Source of the DNA: Mesodorylaimus sp. YZB2_4
Lineage: Eukaryota > Nematoda > Enoplea > Dorylaimida > Dorylaimidae
DNA length: 64,000 nucleotides
Assembly (NCBI GenBank): GCA_030248295.1
Contig: JASANH010000220.1
Span: forward strand, 620,001-684,000
Reading direction: 5' to 3'
The notes under the pieces are model-generated. The model was given only the letters and a program-made list of their open reading frames with translations, made no database searches and had not been told where the DNA came from. Positions within the stretch are counted from its first letter, which is position 1, and each line of letters begins with the position of its first letter. The position numbers and the translations under genes were made by a program. Positions 1 through 12,787 of this stretch are shown piece by piece.

Positions 1-2240
1 TTCCTACCATAAGCGCTCTCAGGCACGTCCCTGCTCTGACTATCGATTATCATCAAGCTCGCCTGCAGGAGGCAATGGTGGCCTCCAAAAGAAAAGTGGG
101 TGAAAGAGTGGTTCAGACTATGTATTCTGTTCCGTAGCATAAGGTAGGAAGCAACTGACCCATCGCGGCCGCCAGCGTCCAGTATCAGCCCAGCCAAAAT
201 CATCCATCAAATCGACTTGAGTGCTCCACGATGTGGATACTGGGTCGATGACATGGGGTCGAGTCGAGTTGGCCTTTCACAGGCCAGACCCCCTATTCTG
301 ACATTCTGTATACAGCGCGGCTGTGTATGGCAGTGTGTGACAAATCATTTCTAGTGGGTTTCCCGTATAAGTGTTCACCCTCGAGTGCGCATAGCTGCTT
401 TTGCTGATGTAGTAAAACATGAGCATGAATAACGCGAGTGAGTTAGCTCGAAAATAAGGCTTAGAACGTTTTAATGTTAGTTTATGTTGCTGTTTGAAGA
501 CCTACCCACTTGCTGCCTATCATGAAACATAAGACAAGTTTTGTGGGCTAGCTCTAGTTTAGCTCAAGTTTTGCTCGAGATTTTGAACCCGTCTCTTACT
601 ATATGTAGCCGACCAGCAATCAGGATGTGGGATGAGGAATCAGGATTACACAAGGAATTGTAATGCAGTAGTTCTTGCCACTCGATGTCATATGTAAATG
701 GTAGGATAGAACACGCGTACTTGGACGGGTTCAGGCATCATACATATGCAGATGAGATGTTGGGCCATGGACATTGTTGAGGACTGGTTTCTATAGTGAG
801 CAGGCCTATATGTTCTGCTGGATTTCCTTGGTTGACCTTAGGGTTCTCGAGATGTTTCACATGGTTCTTGACGTGTATATATAGCAGAGACTTCGTACGT
901 GTGACGGCATTGTTGTATCGCGGACTCGTTGCGTTTAGTCGTCGACAATTCACCTTGATCGTCACGCTATGGCTCGATTCTCGCGTCTCCGGGGGTTGTC
1001 CCGATTCCACCCGTTCGGAAACCGTTCCTTCGGTAAGCAGTGTTGAGTTTGGTGTAGTGAGGTTAGGCAGTTCTGATTTCGCCACACAACTTCATTACAT
1101 GCGTCCCATACTAGTGGGGCGTGGTGGCGACAGTAAACAATACCTGCTGCGCTGCTGGGCTGTGTGGCTTGATTCAAACCTCTACATCCCAACACCGTTG
1201 GTCTGGTATTACTGCACCAGCCCTAACTGTTTTATTCCTAAACCGATTATGACGTCTGGGGAACTACACATAACAGCACACTAAATATTTACTTTGCTAA
1301 AAGCCACTACAGGTGGTCGCTGACAAGCTATTGTCCTTTATTCTACAGCATACTGTACATAGCAGAGTTTCTTAGACGCGGAAAGCGACAGAGCAAAATG
1401 GACCCGTGATAACCAAGTCAGTATCAGACCAGCAGCAACTCGCGGGTAATTGCGGAGCTAGCACCAAGCGTTATCAGTTTCGCGCGAATCAGTCAAGTCC
1501 ACGCACGAACCATGCATCCTCGTTTTCGGCAACCACTGGTGGATGTCCTTAACCATTTCTACTTTTTTCTGGCGCAATATAATTCCACATGCTCGACATT
1601 CTTTGATCTCGAGTCTGTGCGATAGAGACCGTTTCCTTTGTCGTTCTTAAATGATACACATATTGCTAGGAAATTTGTGCCTAGAGCAACCTGGCTGTTG
1701 CTTGAGTTATGTTCTATCCACGCCCCAGACGGCTATGTGCACCCGAGGGCGTGTGAGGAAAGATGACTAGCTCTCGCTACACACCCATGGACCCATCGAG
1801 ATGATCTCAAATTCCTTCCATCCAGTGGCTCGGAAACCGATGACGTAATCTGCGAAACTGTTCATCGGGGCCTTTGCTAGTTTCACTATATACTCCACGA
1901 GGTGCTGCTGTGCTAATGAGTACTCCGTCCATTTATTCTGTCGCTTCTTGCAGCGAGGAAACTCTACTGCGTATGCTGTTGAGTAGAGGGCAATGGTGGC
2001 AAAATTTAGAAAAATCCGTGAAATCCCGATCACTACATTTCGCATGCTATGCCCAAGCAAAAAATCAGTATTGTAGGCAGCTACCAGTGATTACGCTTTT
2101 TTGTGGACAAAGTAAATACGTTACATATCAGACTCGCTGTGCTCAGGTAAATAACATAGAAGCAACGGGTTTTTCATCTTGCAACGTGAGCTTCACCCAA
2201 TAATCGCTTCTACTTGCCGTCAAAGTTTCCTCATAATCCC
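1..2240. other. Intergenic, no gene recognised
   Basis: Several open frames of 60-160 codons occur on both strands and overlap one another. None has a plausible ATG start with splice signals, and none resembles a family I know. I see no tRNA and no clear repeat here. Confidence 0.5.
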
Positions 2241-5200
2241 TCATTGCAATTTGTCCAAAAAAATTGGAACTGAGTATCTGGCTGCTGACGGCTCCAAAAA
2301 GTCTCCACCTTCCCGATAATCAGCCAGCTAAAAGGACAGGAAGTTATTTTCCGATGTATGTATACGTCACCTTACTGTACGCTATTCTTACCGAGACTGG
2401 GCAACTGACGGATAGCTCGCGGGACAGTTTTGAACGGTCATTCGACATATAGCTGGACAGCTCTTCAAATCTGATTCCCTCTCGCATATTTGTCTGTAAA
2501 TTATGCTAAAATGGATAATCGCATCAAGACCAAGGGAAAAGCAGGAAAAGAACACCAAACTGTACTGTACCTTTGGATCGAATGACGTTGTCGCTGACGA
2601 AGACGCCCCACTGCACCCGGCGCCTTCTAATGCTTCAGGGTTTTCTCGTCGGTAATATTCCTCTTGTTGAACCGTCCACAGGGCCGGTCGATTATATTCT
2701 TCTTTTCGCACCTTTTTGAAGATACTGTAGCACGACAACGTATGACGGACGGTGTTCTAAAAAGTGTCATCTTACGATCATCGTAGGTCTCGACCTCAGA
2801 TGAATCTTCTAGCAAAAAGAAATATTTAATTATAAAAGGCCAGCTGTAAATACAGATGGTACAGATGGTATAAATACGGATGATACAGACAGAGCGAAAC
2901 GTTTATTTGGTGCCATATAAGCCTGCAATTGTCGCAGCCAGCGCCGTTCTGATGAGCTCTGTTAAAAACTTAACACCCTGCTTTTCTTACATGTAAAACC
3001 TAAAATATAGTTCGATGCGATGCGTCCAATGTGTTAGCGACGCGACGTTTTAGGCACCTCTCAACGTTACATGGTCGTTGTCGCATCGCATCGAGCAATT
3101 TTTTTGCAGCCAAACGGTTTTTAGATATCCCATTTCGCAGAACGGCATCACATCCTCCATTATCTACATTTTGGCGCACCCAGCACATTTCACCTCTGCT
3201 TTTCCAAGTCTCCATTGAGTGCTGTGGTAAGCGACCAGTCAAACTACCGTGCAGAGATGTCAACAACTACAAGCACTGAAGAGAATGACCAGCGAGTGAA
3301 GGCGGGAGGAGCGACTCACTGGTGCAGAGATTACATGCGCAGACTACATTAGGGATAATAAATGAAAATGTGGCACCAGCCACCGCGGTCAATAGTCTTA
3401 TCAGCTATGCCGTGCAGTAGATTTGTTCCTCAGAGTCAGGGTTGCATCTGAATGGAAGTGGGCCTGGTGTGGTTGAGGCAGCCGGATGATACGGATAGTG
3501 AAATGTCTGGGTGAGAACTTGCGGTGATATCAAGTCTCTTGACTTACTTGAAAATGGTACCAGATTAACGGAATTGGGCAACGGATAGGGCACCATGAGA
3601 GAACTTTCTTTGAAGCAAGGAGACTGAAGCTATTAATCTTTGATGGCCCACATAGAATAAGGCTGCCAGGGGAATCAATGCATAGCGGTGCAGTATAGTT
3701 TTATCCCGTTACATTCGCCATAGGGCGCACTTTACAGCTCCCAAATTCTACAGGCGACAAATTCTTTAGGCGACATATTTTAGGGACAAGGCGAGTATGA
3801 AACATAGCCCATACCTAAGAAATAGTGGGACAGAAAGGGGTACCCGTAACTGAATCTCTGAAAAGATGCGGCGAATAACGGTTTTCTTGAAAGACAAATC
3901 CTGGCTGATTCAACCAGTTATAAACTTCACATGGAGCGAGACCTATGAACTTGCGATTAGATAACACTGCACCATAGGCTACCATAGAAGACTCATGTTG
4001 TCTCTGATCAGCTACTTGTCCTCAATTTTTCAGCATTTGGGCATTTTCTGCCGAGAATATTAAACTAGAATTACTGAAATTGGGATTCAGAGATGCCGAA
4101 AAGCAGGAGCTAAACACATGTGCCTACACACAGTAGAACATCCAAAGATAAAGTTCCATATTTTTACTTTTCTCTGTAAAACCATGATGACATCGAAAAA
4201 GTGGTCGACTTCTGTCGTTTCGAAGAGGTGCTCTCCTATCCCTGCCCGCTCGATAAGCATGTTTTTTAAAGACTTTGACCTAAGGAATCGTCGATTTGGT
4301 CCCTGGAGCGTGTCTTTGGAGACTATTCAGGCGTCTGGAAACTTATTCTGACTGATGCAACAGAAACTAGTAAAGGTTCCCTAAGCCAGAATTCCCTGGG
4401 TCACGGAGGTTTGACTCCACCCACGTCGTATAAAACTGTTGTAAGAAAATGGTGGGACCCAGTATACAGTAACTGCCTTAAAGGGCAGCGTTGACTCATG
4501 GCTGCCCAGGGTAATAGCTAAGGAACCTATAAACTGAAACTAAAACAAAGCTGATAAGAAAATATTGCTGATGGAAATTATGTCGTAAGGGCCAAAACTC
4601 GAGGTAGAATCAAAGAATCATGAAGCTTGAAGATACTCTTTTCTGAGACATACGGGTGGTGGCTTCGAAAAAGATATGGATGCGGGTAAGACATACATTA
4701 TGGCAATATGGGGGGGGGCGAGAGTCAATAGCCTTAGCGCCTCGACGGCTAAGACTCAAGTCAAGCAAGATCATCTGTTTTTGGAACACAAGCGATCTTT
4801 ACCAAGTCGAATGCAGAACATTTTTTCGGTCGCATAGAACCCATAATTCAAAACGACAGCAAGAAAACGAGATTTGGACATTGAAGCTACCTAACTTTGC
4901 AAACCACTTAATTAAAACCTGTGCTCATTGACTGCTGCTACATTGGATCTCTAAACAAAGTTTGTGTCGGAATGGTCATAGGATAAAGAAGCCCCTTGAG
5001 GGTTGTCTTATATCTGTGTAGGGGGAGCACGTGAGTGTGCGAAGAATAAAGCACCTTCTCTAGGGGGTAATTTCGATTAGCTACTTGTCCGAAAAGTCGA
5101 GAATGATCTAAAGAAAACAACGGGTTAGCAGTACGCAGATTCGGTCTCCACAAGTTTTGGATAGCATATAGAGAGAAGACCAGAGATACTGTACCTTCAA

Positions 5201-5398
5201 GGTGATTTCGCTTTTTCCTGATCCATAGAGAGCCTTCAAATAGGCGCATATTTCGCCGACGGTCATGGTTTTGGTGGCTGTGCTGGATATGGCCTCGGCG
5301 ACGAGGTCCACGTAGGACTTTGTCAATTGTTCAATGTTACGCCTCCTTTTCGTAGGGGCCTTACCACTGGACGATCGCTGCCGTTCCTGCTCGTCCAT
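2241..5398 (-). CDS. Divergent forkhead (FoxP-like) domain protein
   Basis: Five-exon model on the minus strand: 5398-5195, 4011-3983, 2724-2571, 2505-2392, 2327-2241; 195 residues, all junction phases consistent. Residues about 27-68 align with the start of a forkhead winged helix (SYVDLVAEAI, MTVGEICAYL). A 29-nt exon supplies the recognition-helix segment LIRDNMSLL. The next exon gives IFKKVRKEEYNRPALWTV, matching the FoxP-type wing, where the known pattern is VRHNLSLHKCF...GAVWTVDE. Forkhead proteins are DNA-binding transcription factors acting in the nucleus. Two things are odd. The canonical Arg-His-Asn of the recognition helix reads Arg71-Asp72-Asn73, and the protein is very short, with no zinc finger or leucine zipper as in full FoxP. 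Introns 1 and 2 are about 1.2 kb each. The micro-exon is inferred from phase and similarity only. The start is the ATG after an in-frame stop region. Confidence 0.55.
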
Positions 5399-7725
5399 TT
5401 TTAATCTGATATTTCGCGCAGACTTATCTTAGGTGGGCATGGCGAAGTTCTGGTGGAGACTCCCGCCGTTGTACATAAGCTCCCCTGCTGCACCTTGCTG
5501 ATAATTATATTAGCTAACGGAAGAGTACCGATGGCAGTCTTACGTCGATTAGACTCGATGAGCTGGCCAGTTATGCGGTAAACGTAACGATCGCCTTGTT
5601 GATTGGTGGAAGAATCACGTTACTAGTCCATAAATGGTCTGCTTAGAAATTGACGCTGTACACAAAACCATCCCGTACTCAAGAACAATTTCATGTTTGG
5701 TCGTATACGGTAGCTTCTTCATTTGTCGGCTCGATTCTTCGTAACTCGAATGTATGTCCGAAACTAAATCGTACTAAACGGCTTGTCGTTCGATTCTTCG
5801 AACCTGATGTGTGTCCGAAAGTAAATCGCACTTAATTAAGTTAACGTTCGGCGCCTGTCTTACGTTGTGTAAGGCTCACCTCTAGTAATTGGCAAGTCAC
5901 TTGCTATATCATATGACTGGTAACATGATGCGTCATGAACGATCCTAGCCCAATGGCAATTACACCTTTGTACTCCTTCCTTTCGTCAGAACTTTCGTGC
6001 ATCATTCGAAAACTTGTTCTTGAGAACGAATCTCATGCTCGACGTCAGAAGCTATCTTGGGAGTAATTCTCACAGTAAGATCTCTTCCCCCGCAGAGTGA
6101 TCAGGGCTGCCACCGAATTGGGAAATTGAATGAAACACAGAATTCCCGGCTTCAAGAGCTAGTCTTAAGATCGTATCAGAGGCGAAGAACAATTCTCCGC
6201 GGAGAATCGATCTCGTAAAATCATTCTTGAAACGTAATCTCGTGAGAAGAGACGCAAAGTCGTACCAGAAAACGATCTCTTCATTTCCAGGGCGAAGAAA
6301 ATTTCAAAAAGGGTTTTCTCCTAGGGCTATCATGGTCGCCTTTAGTCTTTAGAGGGGTGCCGTACTAGAATCATTCTTGAATCAGATGACAGCTGGTAAT
6401 GTTGCTCCATGATTTAAAATTTTGCGGCAATCAAGCTTGATGAACCCGAAAGAGTAATGAAGTACTCAAATAAACTTTAAACTCAAATGATGCGCTGATG
6501 CGTTTTTCTACCAAGGCATAAATGCTATCCGAACTGCTTTAAGCATTCACAACCGTAATTTCGAATGGTTTTTCCTCCTTTGATCATTTGGTTGCGAATG
6601 CCTTCCGAAAATACTTTCTCTGCGATAATATGAGACTTGTACATCTTATGCGACAGATATGTGGTATGACTGACCCCATGGACACCTGTGCCGTGAAGGC
6701 GAGGTCAGACAAGGGAAATAATTGTAGCATGCTCTCTGAGTGAATTCTATTATTAGCATCCTTCTTCGAGTGAAGAACAATTTTCTCGCAAGTTGAGAAC
6801 CGTTCTCGAAGTTGCCTCTGCTGAGGAAGCGACGCTCGCGAGCAGACACGAAAAGTTGCACTAGAAGTCTTCTAGTGCGACTTTTCGCGCTAGACTAATC
6901 GTAAGAGATCGAGACGTCCGCGATCGAGAACTTTTTATCGAAATTTACAATCGTAGAATTATTACTGTTCGCAGGTCTCGTGTCATCTCGCTCTTTAGCC
7001 GTCCGCTGTACAGTAAGCGCGTAGTAATGTACTTGCCTGGCGCACTTCCTTCTTTCATGAGTTTATTTAAGTTTATTCATTGCTGCCCAACCAAAACTGA
7101 TACTTCGTAAACTCCGACTAATAACACGATGTGGGTCCTTTTAATCAGTGCATTTTCTCCCGATGCACGTGAGTGGTTATTTGTATAGCGCGTCCTAGCC
7201 GGGTATTAGAAGAAATTAGTAGAGTCTACGGGTACACATACACTATAGATTAGGTCACATGGTCGCCCCTGATCAGGCGATGTGCGGTGCTCTGCTCTCA
7301 CGCTCGGCCAACCGGACCTCAACTGACCGATGGCCTATCGCTCTACTCCTTGGGGAGAAGACTCAAGGAAAAGGCGCTGCTATTCCCCACCGTCGTGCAC
7401 GAGACCGGGGTCCGACCAGCCTCCGTACGATGACCAGTATCGATCGTTGCTGCGGCAACATCACCTTATACCGACCATGAACAAGGCATCGTATTGATTC
7501 TCACAGCATTTCCTCGCACCTACTTGCCTAGTGCCGGTACATTGAGAATACGCAAGGCACAGAGGAATGGCGAGCCTCAATGGCAACGTGACAGTAAACA
7601 GCAAAAACTGGTTTCCCTCCCAGTCAAGGCCTCCATTGATGAGTAAACAGTCGATCCATGCGCACTAGGGACTCACTTGCTGGCCTAAATTGTCGTTGCC
7701 ATGGACGCCTAAATTCAAAGCTCGC
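5399..7725. repeat. Repeat-like non-coding block
   Basis: A roughly 52-bp unit occurs twice in tandem (5721-5775 and 5781-5832), sharing CGATTCTTCG, ATGTCCGAAA and TAAATCG. Around 5990-6310 and 6770-6830 there are many degenerate copies of GAGAAC/TCTCG motifs, including a perfect 16-bp palindrome at 6192-6207. An almost perfect 39-bp inverted repeat lies at 6849-6887, with one mismatch and a single-base centre. This looks like decayed DNA-transposon or foldback material. I see no gene. Confidence 0.45.
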
Positions 7726-8727
7726 ATGGCGTCCAAGCTATTTGTCACGTTTCTAATTTTTAGCCAATTGGGACAATGGATATTTATCGGATGGTGGCTG
7801 CTATGGCAGAAGGAGAACGACGAGTTGTCGATATCACCCAGCACGCAAAGTGAGAAGTCATCGTCCACCACAGCTTGTCCAACCCATGCCACTATTCCAT
7901 CCACAAACCCGTCTCATTCCATTGACTCTGCAGACGTGAAACAGTTCCTCGAATTCAATCAAAACCAGTCACTGCATAGATTTCGTCAAAATGCGCTTGC
8001 ACTCACCAATGCCGACCTTTTCTATTCTTATCTACCTCACATTTGGTGCCCGAGTACGGTGCGAGTGGGAGGACTGGAAGACGGCGGCAAGTGGGTGTGC
8101 AATCCATGGCACCTTAGACACGCCACTGAGCAGTGTCTAGTTTACTCGGTCGGAGTAGGATTCAATCTGAAATTCGACCAGGTGCTGATCAAGGACTACT
8201 CCTGTAAAGTGTACGCATTCGACCCCGACCCAATGGCCAAACGGACAGTGGAACGGGCTGGCGTTGAGGGCATTGCCTATTACCCGTGGGCTGTGATCGG
8301 TGGTGCTAACGGACGTCGTGCTCCTTTGCAGAAACCCATAGGTGATATTTTAACCCGCTTCAATCACTATCGATTGGACATTCTGAAGGTGGACGTGGAA
8401 GGAGGCGAATTCGATATTTTCGACTCATTTTTGAAGGATGGCCAGCCACTGGTGCCAGTTTGCCAGATCCTGATCGAAGTACACACTTGGGACGTGACCA
8501 AATGGCGTCGCATGTTTCGGCAATTGGAACGGGCCAAGTTCTACATGTTTTCTAGAGAAGTGAACATTCTGGGGTTTGGAAACAAACTGGAAAAGATCGC
8601 CGTCGAATACTCATACATCCACGAAACGTGCCTCCACAGGTTTGGACTCGACAGAGCACCCATCTTTTTCAATTTTCCACCAGATGATTTTACCTTCGAA
8701 TCAGGCACGCCCGTCGTGCCGCTCTAG
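7726..8727 (+). CDS. METTL/FkbM-like methyltransferase domain protein, type II membrane
   Basis: Intronless 333-residue protein starting at the first ATG. The N-terminus has a membrane segment (about residues 5-27, with FVTFLIF and IFIGWWLLW), so the catalytic part probably faces the secretory lumen. The rest resembles the METTL24/methyltransferase-22 type: a GGLEDGGKWVCNP motif, a SAM-binding stretch YSVGVGFNLKFD followed by VYAFDPDP, and the FkbM-like LDILKVDVEGGEFDIF. The family is predicted to transfer methyl groups from S-adenosylmethionine; the substrate is unknown. A polyadenylation signal (AATAAA) lies about 40 bp past the stop. It is convergent with the Cramped gene. Lack of introns contrasts with most neighbours and may reflect retrocopying or transfer. 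Confidence 0.8.
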   Translation: MASKLFVTFLIFSQLGQWIFIGWWLLWQKENDELSISPSTQSEKSSSTTACPTHATIPSTNPSHSIDSADVKQFLEFNQNQSLHRFRQNALALTNADLFYSYLPHIWCPSTVRVGGLEDGGKWVCNPWHLRHATEQCLVYSVGVGFNLKFDQVLIKDYSCKVYAFDPDPMAKRTVERAGVEGIAYYPWAVIGGANGRRAPLQKPIGDILTRFNHYRLDILKVDVEGGEFDIFDSFLKDGQPLVPVCQILIEVHTWDVTKWRRMFRQLERAKFYMFSREVNILGFGNKLEKIAVEYSYIHETCLHRFGLDRAPIFFNFPPDDFTFESGTPVVPL

Positions 8728-8954
8728 ACTACAGGTCTTCTTTAGTCACTGTACATTGATCGGTAAAATAAACACACGTCCCACTAGAATAATAAACCAA
8801 TACTATGCCAGACCCCACTTGCATAGAAATACTGAATGGAACTGAAAATCGTGTAAATAGAAAGATGAACAAAAGCACGCCCGATGCACAGGTGGCTCAA
8901 GCGTAACAGCCAAAAGACCATTATAAGAACACCGTCGTATAAATTTTCAGCACT

Positions 8955-11900
8955 TCACCTTCGCTCATTAGTTTTACATTTCTCAGGAGTTTCCAGGGTC
9001 GATGCCACCGCACACGCGGCAAAAAAGTTCCTTGTATTTGATGATTCATTATCGATCGATGCATCCAACATGGGAAAGAGGTTGGACGTTGAAGGATATT
9101 GATTCGAATTTGACATATCTCCCAGCTGAAATACCACTCGATTACGACTGATTGTAAGTTTAAAATTTCAACCATAGACTTACCTGATAAGTAGAATTTA
9201 GTTCTGAACACATTCCAGGTCGAATAGGCCGAGGAGGTGACGACAGAGCCGACTCGTCGGGTTCCAACCGCAAGGAATGTATCACGTTCAAAATTGGTTC
9301 TTTTTCCAACGCGTGTTTCGGGCTTTCTGACGATTTTATTGGGAAACCTAAAGAATAGGCAACACAAGGCCGCAAATTGGACGTACATACTGCACTCAAT
9401 AAAGTTAACAACAAAAAATGCAAACTAACTTGTAAACGACCCCAAGGAAATATTGAGTAAACTGTCAGAGATGGCTAATTCCTCTCGCGGAGCGCTCGGT
9501 TTAATTTCTGCGGTGATTGCTAAAATACAATATAAACGCTATACTAACTTCTAGCATCTCAAATTCAGTGTCGTACCTGGAGTAGCTTCGCACTGCCCGT
9601 TCGTCGGATCAACCAGCTCCTCATGTAGAGCAGCACCCGCATCGCAAGATGGGTTCGGTGATAATCGCATCAGCGACACGTCCGGCGTATTTAGTGTACT
9701 ATCCTGGTTCCCAATAGGAGCTGTCAATTGCATCTAGAATATATAAGCGTAAAAAAAGGCGGGGCAAGCCATACCCAAAGTCAGAGTGTGTCACAGCACA
9801 AGAGCCCGGCCAGAACCTTGGACTGTTATTACCTGAAATTGCATGATCGAAGACGTATTCTGAGGCTCGGCACCGAACTGACTGTCACCTATCGTAATAT
9901 TCATACCATCCACCACCACACTGCCCTGATTGATTCCAACTGATCCACACGACACGCTGCTTGTAGTAATTACTGGCTTAGCAATAGGCGGTAGTGGTAT
10001 TCGTTTCCCTTGGTTCGAGTTTTGTCGTTGATACAAGGATTTCGGCGGTCGAACAATTGTGCAAGGAGAAATTGGAACAAGGTTCTTAGTTGGTGGAGGT
10101 ACCACAGCCTGACGTTTGTTGACGACGACTGGTTTCCTGACAATCTGACCCATCTGTTGCAAATATGCGTTGCCTTCCGATAATACAAAAGCAGCTTGAC
10201 GAGTTCCTGGTACTGCCATACCGGAATTCGAAACAGCTAAAAATATAAAAATAATTCGATTCTAACATGGACCTCATTGGCACCGCAAAGTATTACTCAC
10301 GTTTCGCCGACTGCTTTTTTCTCAGTTGGCTCGTGTCAATCGGAGCAGTAAATACTTCGCTTGCGCTTTCAGTAGATATCTGCTGCTGCACACGATTCTG
10401 ACCCTCGCTCGTTTTGGTTATTGTAACCACAGCAGCTGTCTGTGTTTCGTCGTGAGTATTCAACTCTGCGACAGGAATCTCCGACGAAGTCGAAGACATG
10501 ATCATTGGACTTGGCATCGGCGCTGTGCATGGTGAATTCGTCGGAGGTGAAAACACTCGAACACTCGCCGATGCTGCAGTCTAAAATGATAGCCAATCAA
10601 AATTTCATATGCATTACTCAAATCAAAGTGTTCACCTTTTTATTGAAGGACTCGACAAAATTCGAACGAACCAAATGCACGAAGAAGTTCCACGAGTCGA
10701 CTGCATTTACCTGAAGCACAAAATTATAAAAAGCTAAAACGACAAACGCAAATTACAAAATGCAACTTACCAAAGAGTTGACGCTTTTGGGCGAGATGGT
10801 GTACTTCAAGCGAATAATTCTGGCTTTGTCGCACTGAAATATATTGTCAGTCAGATCTTTGATGCTCACCAGCCGTATCTGTAATTCACCATAAGACATA
10901 GCTGCCCAACTGTTAATGTCTCGCAATTCGCCACGCTGAGGCCGTTACGTAGCACGTCAGGATTTAGTGTGACAGAATTAGGGGGATGCTGTTGACGAGT
11001 ATCTTTGCTGCTGCTCGATTCGCCCTTGTCTGATTGATCTGTTAGTTGATCTGGAACCATTACTTTTTGATCGCCTGACATAGTAAAAATTTTTTAACTA
11101 AAATCAACGAAAACAAAATTATTGACCACTTACTCGCCGACTCGGCTCGTTCTCCCTCGATTTCCACAACAGCTCCAACCATAGACGGATACGCATCGCA
11201 GCTGCTCTCTCCATCCCCGCCATCCGAGAAGTGTCTTGCCAGGTCACTACACATTCCACCGCCGTCATCAGGAGTCGGAGAAGTGAGATCTTGCCGAAAA
11301 CGTTTTGGCGTCGTGTCATCCACAATAGGAATTTGTGGTTCGGTATCATTGGCAGCAGGCGTTGATTTTCTACGCTTGCGATCGGTTTTTCCTGGCGAAC
11401 ATGGAGCCCATACGTCCGCTTGAGTTGTCGAAGACTTTGGGCCAAAGCAATATCGTAGACCAAGACCAAACGATGGTGTCGACGAGACAGAAAAAGAATT
11501 TATCGATAACGCCGAAGTCGCTGTAGATTTTGAGCCGATCGGATTCAGTGTTGCTGAACGCAAGACAGTCTCAGCTGACGGAAATAAAACGACATCCGGT
11601 AATTCATTTGAAATATCTTCGCTCAGCAAACTTCTCTTCTACAAAGCAGAAACTAAAATTACTTTGAATTTTTCCAAGATTGCCTATCACTTACAGCTCT
11701 CAGTTCCTGCGGTATCCATTTCTGTTGCAACCAACGTAGCCACTCGCTAACTGATTGATTCATATTCAACTCGAATCGAATAAACGGGTTTTGCCAACAC
11801 CCAAGGATGTAGGCGCGATCACGTTGCGTATGCGGCGATAATTCAATCGTCACATTCTTCGGCACGCTCGTATCAATTGGAATGTCCTCCTTCCCTGAAT

Positions 11901-12787
11901 CAGCATTAAATTAAAAACCAAAGACATAAATTCACTAATTTCAGTATACCTTCGAGTAGTTTTCTTAAAGCAGGACACATCGGCGTGCGAATGGTGAACG
12001 AAGGTCTCTTTTTCTTGCCAGACTGTTTCGTTACGGCCCTTAGCTTTATAACGGTCCACCTGAAGTAAAAAAATACTGATCTCAAAAGCTGATAAAGTAT
12101 GCCGTAGTTACTTACCCGTTCAGCATTAAATGATTAAAAGATTTCTGCCATTTGGCGTCCAATTTTACGTTATTTGTCTTTCGTTTCCATTCGCCGTAAT
12201 TAATTAAAGCGAACAATTCTTTGATTTCTTTTGACACGTCGACTAGAATAAAGCGAATGTTTTCAGCCTTCGCAGTTAAGGAATATGTTTGGCTTCCTTA
12301 CTTCCGGGTAAATCCAAAAAAGCGAGAAGTTTTGCTGTTGTATTATGATAATAATTTCGCACTTGCACGTAGTTCTTTGCACTGGAGGACTTTGATTTTG
12401 ATTTTTGGGTTATGTATTTAATAATGGCGTCGTAATCTTTTCCGTACTAAAAAAAGAATTCTAAAAGTCGAAATCTTAAAAACCGAGACTTACTAGTTTG
12501 ACTGCTTCAAAAAATAAATTTTCAGTCGCCGGGTCCCAAACTTTTCCTTTACGTTGTTTGCCACTCGACGACGTATCCTTCGCATTAGATCCAACGTTCG
12601 CGTCCGTGTCGTCCGCTGTTGGCGAAGGCAAGGTAGTCGATGTGGACGGTGTTGAGTCTTGATGAGCATGTAGCAATGACGGTTTTAACAACCGAGCGCT
12701 CTTACGTACACCCAAACTTTGAGGACTGGTACAGCGATCTGCTCCATGCATGCTGCCGGACGATTGCCCTGGTCTATTCTCAGTCAT
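8955..12787 (-). CDS. cramp1: Cramped-like chromatin protein (CRAMP1 homologue)
   Basis: Fifteen exons in frame: 12787-12494, 12446-12302, 12242-12116, 12059-11950, 11894-11695, 11638-11134, 11074-10890, 10833-10771, 10710-10636, 10580-10301, 10236-9833, 9733-9577, 9519-9430, 9347-9184, 9125-8955; 989 residues. Near residues 85-145 is the SANT-like region of Cramped (ATENLFFEAVKL, then YGKDYDAIIKYI). Next come INYGEWKRK, RPSFTIRTPMCPALRKLLE and the block ending LRWLQQKWIPQELRA, all in the order known for Drosophila Cramped and human CRAMP1. LTVGQLCLM and a Ser/Asp-rich C-terminal motif (ISDSLLNISLGSF) also fit. The family binds chromatin and is needed for histone gene and Polycomb-type regulation. 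The middle is low-complexity and Ser/Thr/Pro-rich. A consensus acceptor (CTTTTCAG) sits two bases before the chosen ATG, so the 5' leader is spliced in cis or in trans. Confidence 0.9.

Noticed and set aside
1085..1170. Possible LTR end and primer-binding site (GTGGTGGCGACAG)
   Set aside because: No second LTR, no gag/pol frame nearby, and no TG...CA ends that I can define.
796..1284. 162-codon open frame on the plus strand
   Set aside because: It opens without ATG, overlaps two long frames on the other strand, and resembles no family; probably chance.
4938..5249. 103-codon frame next to the forkhead first exon
   Set aside because: It runs through the intron in another phase and has no forkhead features.
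9551..9576. Extension of cramp1 exon 12 to the TAG at 9551
   Set aside because: An in-frame stop precedes the nearest GT there, while the GTACGA donor after 9577 keeps phase into the conserved ISDSLLNISLGSF exon.
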